Shown: one piece after another, positions 58,547-64,000 of the stretch
Position numbering within the stretch: position 1 is the first letter of the stretch
Layout: each line of letters opens with the position of its first letter
Assembly: GCF_014195535.1 (NCBI RefSeq)
Contig: NZ_JACIBY010000007.1
Location: forward strand, 62,001-126,000
Direction of reading: 5' to 3'
Source of the DNA: Runella defluvii
GTDB taxonomy: Bacteria; Bacteroidota; Bacteroidia; Cytophagales; Spirosomataceae
DNA length: 64,000 nucleotides
Notes under the pieces: model-generated
What the model was told of the DNA's origin: nothing
Databases searched by the model: none
Seen by the model: only the letters and a program-made list of their open reading frames with translations
Made by a program: the position numbers and the translations under genes

Positions 58547-61039
58547 TTAATTGACCGATAAGGAGGTACTTTCCTTTTTTTCTTCGGGCAAAATAAACTG
58601 CATTGGATTTTTGACTTTCTCAGGCAACAAAGCAATCGCTAATACATCTTGAACCGTATCCACGTAATGGAACGTCAGGTTTTTGATGTAACTAGCATTG
58701 ATCTCTTCGACATCTTTGCGGTTTTTTGAACACATAATAATGTCTTTGATGCCCGCGCGGCCAGCGGCCAATATTTTTTCTTTGATACCTCCCACGGGCA
58801 ATACTTTGCCACGAAGGGTGATTTCGCCTGTCATAGCCAAATGTGGCATAATGCGACGTTGGGTGAAAATCGACGCAATTGACGTCAGCATCGTGATACC
58901 CGCCGAAGGGCCATCTTTTGGCACCGCTCCCGCAGGAATGTGGATGTGAAGGTCGTAATTATGGAAAATACGGTAGTCGATGGCCAAGTCGTCCGAATGG
59001 GCTTTGAGGTAAGAAAGCGCCGTAACGGCCGATTCTTTCATGACATCCCCGAGCTGCCCAGAAAGGGTTAATCCTCCTTTTCCTCGGCTCAAACTTGATT
59101 CAATAAACAAGATTTCGCCCCCAACCGACGTCCACGCTAAGCCCGTCACGATACCTGCGGTGTCATTGCCTTGGTAAGAATCTTTGTCAAATATTTCGGC
59201 ACCTAACCATTTTTCAATGTGCTCGGCCTTGATTGTTTTTGGGTATTCTTCTTCAAGCGCAATCGACTTGGCAATCTTACGAACGAGCGTGCCAATTTTT
59301 TGTTCGAGGTTACGTACTCCCGATTCACGGGTATAGTTTTCGATTACTTTTACCAATGCCTTGTCGTCAACCGAAAACGATTTGTTGTCTAAACCATGGT
59401 CTTTGCGTTGTTTTGGAACAAGGTATTTTTTGGCAATCTGCAATTTTTCTTCTACCGTATAGCCCGTCAACTCAATGATTTCCATGCGGTCGCGTAGGGC
59501 GGGATGAATGCTTTCCAAAGAGTTAGCAGTGGCAACAAACATCACCCGCGACAAATCATATTCTACCTCTAAGTAGTTGTCGTTGAAGGCGTTGTTTTGT
59601 TCAGGGTCGAGCACTTCAAGCAAAGCTGAAGCAGGGTCGCCACGGAAATTAGAGCTCACTTTGTCTATTTCGTCCAAGATAAAAACGGGGTTAGAAGAAC
59701 CCGATTTTTTGATATTTTGGATGATTTTGCCTGGCATTGCCCCGATGTATGTTTTACGGTGCCCACGGATTTCGGCTTCGTCGTGCAAACCACCCAAGGC
59801 CATACGGATGTACTTACGTCCGAGGGCTTTGGCGACTGATTTTCCTAACGACGTTTTTCCTACCCCTGGAGGGCCGTACAAACACAAAATAGGCGCTTTG
59901 AGGCTATTTTTAAGTTTAAGAACGGCAAGGTATTCGATGATACGCTCTTTGACTTTTTCTAGGCCAAAGTGGTCAGCATCAAGGATTTTTTGTGCTCTCT
60001 TTAAGTCAAAATTGTCTTTTGTATATTCGCCCCATGGCAAATCAACCATCAATTCGAGGTAGTTGAGTGTCACGGGGTAATCAGGTGCCATTGGATTGAT
60101 ACGCTGGAGCTTTTGTGCCTCTTTGTCAAAGTGTTTTTTGGCATTTTCTGGCCATTTTTTCTTTGAGGCACGAAAACGGATGTCTTCTAGCTCGCGTTCG
60201 GGAGTTTCCATGCCTAGCTCATCTTGCAATACTTTGATTTGCTGACGCAAGAAATAGTCGCGTTGTTGTTGGTCAATGTCCGAACTAGCCTTCGACTGAA
60301 TGTCGCGTTTTAGTTCGAGCATTTGAATCTCACGCATCATCAGCTCAAGCAACTTGACGGCTTGTTCGGAGATGGTAGCTTTTTCAAGCAAGTCTTGTTT
60401 TTCGGCTACTTCGGCATTGAGATTTGACGACAAGAAGTGGGTCAAAAACGTTGGACTTTCTATGTTGTCCAAAGCGATACGCGCTTCTTGAGGAATATCT
60501 GGATTGAGACGAAGAATTCTATGAGCGGAGTCGCGGAGCGACTGAATGAGGGCTTTGGACTCTTTTTTGTTTTGATTGGGAAAGTAATCTTCGATGGGAG
60601 ATACTTTGGCAATCATATAAGGTTCTTCGCGAACGTAATCACTAACCCTAAAACGTTGGCGTCCTTGTAAAATAATTGTGGTGTTACCATCGGGAAGGGT
60701 AATCATTTTGATGATGTAGCCCATCGTCCCAATGTCGTACAAATCAGTACTAACGGGTTCGGCTTTATCCTGATTTTTTTGGGCAATTACCCCAATAATT
60801 CGGTCGCCTTTGTACGCCTTTTTAACCAAACGAATGGATTTTTGGCGTCCGACTGTCACAGGGATGACCATGCCAGGGAACAAAACGGTATTCCTAAGGG
60901 GAAGAATGGCTAGTTCATCGGGCATTTCAATCGGCTCATCGTCGCCTTCTGGACCTCCAAGGGGAAGTATTTCGAGGTTATCAATGTCTGATTCCGCCAA
61001 CATGAGTCGAGTATATAGTTCGTTTGGGTCAATTTTCAT
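58547..61039 (-). CDS. lon: ATP-dependent protease Lon
   Basis: 830 aa. N-terminal substrate domain (LAILPLRNTVLFPGMVIPVTVGR), coiled part, AAA+ module with Walker A GPPGVGKT at 389-396 and Walker B VFILDEIDK, and the C-terminal protease domain with catalytic Ser in PKDGPSAGITM and Lys in GGIKEKILAAGRAG. It degrades damaged and short-lived regulatory proteins. A 15-bp dyad lies just upstream of the start (61047-61061). It follows groES-groEL on the same strand after a terminator. Confidence 0.97.
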   Translation of the reverse strand: MKIDPNELYTRLMLAESDIDNLEILPLGGPEGDDEPIEMPDELAILPLRNTVLFPGMVIPVTVGRQKSIRLVKKAYKGDRIIGVIAQKNQDKAEPVSTDLYDIGTMGYIIKMITLPDGNTTIILQGRQRFRVSDYVREEPYMIAKVSPIEDYFPNQNKKESKALIQSLRDSAHRILRLNPDIPQEARIALDNIESPTFLTHFLSSNLNAEVAEKQDLLEKATISEQAVKLLELMMREIQMLELKRDIQSKASSDIDQQQRDYFLRQQIKVLQDELGMETPERELEDIRFRASKKKWPENAKKHFDKEAQKLQRINPMAPDYPVTLNYLELMVDLPWGEYTKDNFDLKRAQKILDADHFGLEKVKERIIEYLAVLKLKNSLKAPILCLYGPPGVGKTSLGKSVAKALGRKYIRMALGGLHDEAEIRGHRKTYIGAMPGKIIQNIKKSGSSNPVFILDEIDKVSSNFRGDPASALLEVLDPEQNNAFNDNYLEVEYDLSRVMFVATANSLESIHPALRDRMEIIELTGYTVEEKLQIAKKYLVPKQRKDHGLDNKSFSVDDKALVKVIENYTRESGVRNLEQKIGTLVRKIAKSIALEEEYPKTIKAEHIEKWLGAEIFDKDSYQGNDTAGIVTGLAWTSVGGEILFIESSLSRGKGGLTLSGQLGDVMKESAVTALSYLKAHSDDLAIDYRIFHNYDLHIHIPAGAVPKDGPSAGITMLTSIASIFTQRRIMPHLAMTGEITLRGKVLPVGGIKEKILAAGRAGIKDIIMCSKNRKDVEEINASYIKNLTFHYVDTVQDVLAIALLPEKVKNPMQFILPEEKKESTSLSVN

Positions 61040-61046
61040 GATTGGG

Positions 61047-61061
61047 CTGTCATTTTGACAG
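61047..61061. promoter_or_regulatory. dyad in the lon leader
   Basis: CTGTCA-TTT-TGACAG, 7 bases before the lon ATG on the minus strand. It could be an operator or a leader hairpin covering the start region. The 343-base gap 61040-61382 otherwise holds the groEL terminator and AT-rich sequence. Confidence 0.4.
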
Positions 61062-61323
61062 TGCTTATTTAAAAACTTAAAATAACAAAATTTTAACGAT
61101 TTTTTAGCTATGCTAAGGGCAGGAGAAATGAAATCAATTGTTTGTTAGACGGAAACTAATAAAAATGTATTGGTGCAAAGTGAAAAATTTTGTTATTCTA
61201 ACTACTTAAGCAAGTACTAATACTGAGTATTTTTTCCACAAAACTACTTAAATGTTTTCAGGCGTAAGTAAAAGTCTGTTAACGTTAACCAATACAATTA
61301 ACTGTGCGTAAGTATTGGTCGAA

Positions 61324-61352
61324 ATAAAAGCCCCCGGAAGTCCGAGGGCTTT
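61324..61352 (-). terminator. terminator after groEL
   Basis: AAAGCCC...GGGCTTT stem with CGG/CCG inside, followed by T-rich sequence on the minus strand. Confidence 0.8.
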
Positions 61353-61382
61353 CGTTGTACGCTACTATGAGGAAGCTCCTGA

Positions 61383-63041
<1,659 letters not shown>

Positions 63042-63130
63042 TTATGGAATTTGGAAATTTGAAAATAGAGCAACTGAAAACTGGGCTGATATATAGTACC
63101 AAATTATCAAATTGCCACATTTGCATTGAT

Positions 63131-63409
63131 TTAGATAATAGCGAAAATGTCAGATTCGCGCATGATGAGGTACTCTTGGCCTTCAACGGCGATTTCAGTG
63201 CCCGCATATTTACCGTACAAAATAGTATCTCCTACTTTTACTGTTAGGGGCTCGTCTTTTTTACCTGGGCCTACTGCTACTACAGTACCACGTTGTGGTT
63301 TTTCTTTTGCAGTGTCTGGAATGATGATACCAAATGCAGTTTTTTCTTCGGCAGGTGCAGTTTGCACTAGAACGCGATCAGCTAATGGTTTAACTTTTAC
63401 TTCTGACAT
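63131..63409 (-). CDS. groS: co-chaperonin GroES
   Basis: 92 aa, typical length. [36 protein letters not shown] includes the mobile loop. [27 protein letters not shown] is the usual C-terminus. First gene of the groES-groEL operon. A 16-bp perfect palindrome lies 37 bases upstream (63446-63461); no CIRCE element is present. Confidence 0.98.
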   Translation of the reverse strand: MSEVKVKPLADRVLVQTAPAEEKTAFGIIIPDTAKEKPQRGTVVAVGPGKKDEPLTVKVGDTILYGKYAGTEIAVEGQEYLIMRESDIFAII

Positions 63410-63445
63410 GATTATCAGGGGTTTTGATGGTTTTACAACTATTGG

Positions 63446-63461
63446 AACTTAGTACTAAGTT
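63446..63461. promoter_or_regulatory. perfect palindrome upstream of groES
   Basis: AACTTAGTACTAAGTT, 16 bp, fully self-complementary, 36 bases before the groES ATG. It is a candidate operator for heat-shock control. The 330-base gap 63410-63739 shows nothing else clear. Confidence 0.45.
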
Positions 63462-63739
63462 TTGTCGTCTCTTTTTAACTCATTTTCTATGCCAGCTCAA
63501 AAATTGAATTATAGTCTGACATTTTTTCAGTTTTTGTAGTAAAGACATGGGAAAGTCTGACATTATCAAAATAATCATTGGGGATTCGTAAAAATACCTT
63601 TGATATTATTTGGTTGTGCTGCTTTTTTTTGTAATTTGGGACAGTCGAAGGAAGAGGTGGTAGATAAGATGCAAAGACCATTTTTCCCCTTGATATGCAC
63701 AGGTTTCCGAATGTTTTCAACCACTGAAAGTTTTAAGAC

Positions 63740-64000
63740 ATGAGAAAATTGAATCATAACTGGCTCACGGAAGGATTGATAGACTTTGAGTATAAAAAAT
63801 ACGTGTTAAAGGCTTATTTACAGGGAGTTAATTCGCAGTTTGATGAGCATAAACTGTATCCGTATTTGCCCGAGGTTGAAAAACATTTTAAACTTTCGGC
63901 GCAGTTGAGGCAGTCAAAAAAGCAATTTTTAGCCTCTTTCCGAAAGCGTATTGTGGGGGTAGATGTACAAAAAATGGAATTTTTGTATGAACAAGTGGCA
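63740..64000 (+). CDS. unrecognised protein, 3' end cut by the window
   Basis: The ATG at 63740 opens a frame that runs unbroken to the window end (87 codons), starting MRKLNHNWLTEGLIDFEYKK and continuing with helical charged sequence (LQGVNSQFDEHKLYPYLPEV, KHFKLSAQLRQSKKQFLAS). There is no signal peptide. I do not recognise the family. It diverges from groES. Confidence 0.7.
   Translation, partial: MRKLNHNWLTEGLIDFEYKKYVLKAYLQGVNSQFDEHKLYPYLPEVEKHFKLSAQLRQSKKQFLASFRKRIVGVDVQKMEFLYEQVA

Noticed and set aside
61231-61240. TTTTTCCACA, similar to a DnaA box
   Set aside because: A single copy with no neighbours in an AT-rich gap is expected by chance.
63487-63720. 77-codon open frame upstream of groES on the minus strand
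   Set aside because: No recognisable protein features, odd composition and no promoter or initiation signal seen.

Overview
The window is a chromosomal segment of a member of the Bacteroidota, most likely a Cytophagales bacterium of the Spirosomaceae type (Runella-like; the genus is a guess). The evidence is the SusC/SusD/SusE starch locus, two proteins with a type IX secretion (T9SS) C-terminal sorting domain, GldC, a DUF4835/PorD protein, the Bacteroidota form of RNA polymerase omega, and several promoters of the TTTG-N19..21-TAnnTTTG class. I saw no transposase, phage gene or CRISPR array. Genes are dense and mostly housekeeping.

Layout. 1-5.8 kb: tyrosine catabolism (hpd, cut by the window start, and phhA), tRNA-Ser and tRNA-Pro, a fasciclin protein, an O6-alkylguanine repair methyltransferase, an aminotransferase and two small membrane proteins. 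5.8-12.9 kb: an AraC regulator overlapping a class A beta-lactamase-like gene, a D-lactate dehydrogenase-like gene, a BON-LysM protein, PPK2, a FemAB-like acyltransferase and dnaA. 13.2-17.8 kb: the two methylmalonyl-CoA mutase subunits with a PerM/AI-2E permease between them. 17.9-20.6 kb: two unrecognised envelope proteins and a DUF4143 ATPase gene bracketed by 57/58-bp direct repeats. 20.7 kb: thyA.

21.5-34.4 kb is the most distinctive part: an alpha-glucan utilisation locus. It is headed by a membrane protein that joins a signal peptide, two tandem CBM48-like FNNW domains, seven predicted membrane helices and a C-terminal AraC DNA-binding domain. Behind it lie susC, susD, a susE-like gene with three tandem binding modules, a neopullulanase/cyclomaltodextrinase-type GH13 enzyme and a large CBM48-GH13-T9SS amylase. 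The inferred scheme is that surface lipoproteins and the T9SS amylase bind and cut starch, SusC/D import oligomers, the periplasmic GH13 trims them, and the CBM-bearing regulator senses glucan and switches the locus on. The locus ends in a 115-bp tandem duplication.

34.5-47.2 kb: an operon of an unknown 215-aa protein, a MerR regulator and an unknown 665-aa envelope protein; a ~205-bp nested palindrome; a TonB-dependent receptor followed by coaX and an outer membrane protein; an LptC-like lipoprotein; an alpha/alpha-barrel protein with a Gfo/Idh/MocA oxidoreductase; and a TipA-type MerR regulator. 47.2-58.4 kb on the minus strand: cytochrome c/SCO1/lipoprotein, recN, a 75-aa Sm/Hfq-like protein, PorD, coaBC, rpoZ, bamD, a T9SS cargo protein, an OstA-like protein, argC and gldC. 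58.5-63.4 kb: lon and groES-groEL, with a partial unknown gene at the right edge.

All functions are inferred by reading protein motifs; no database search was run.
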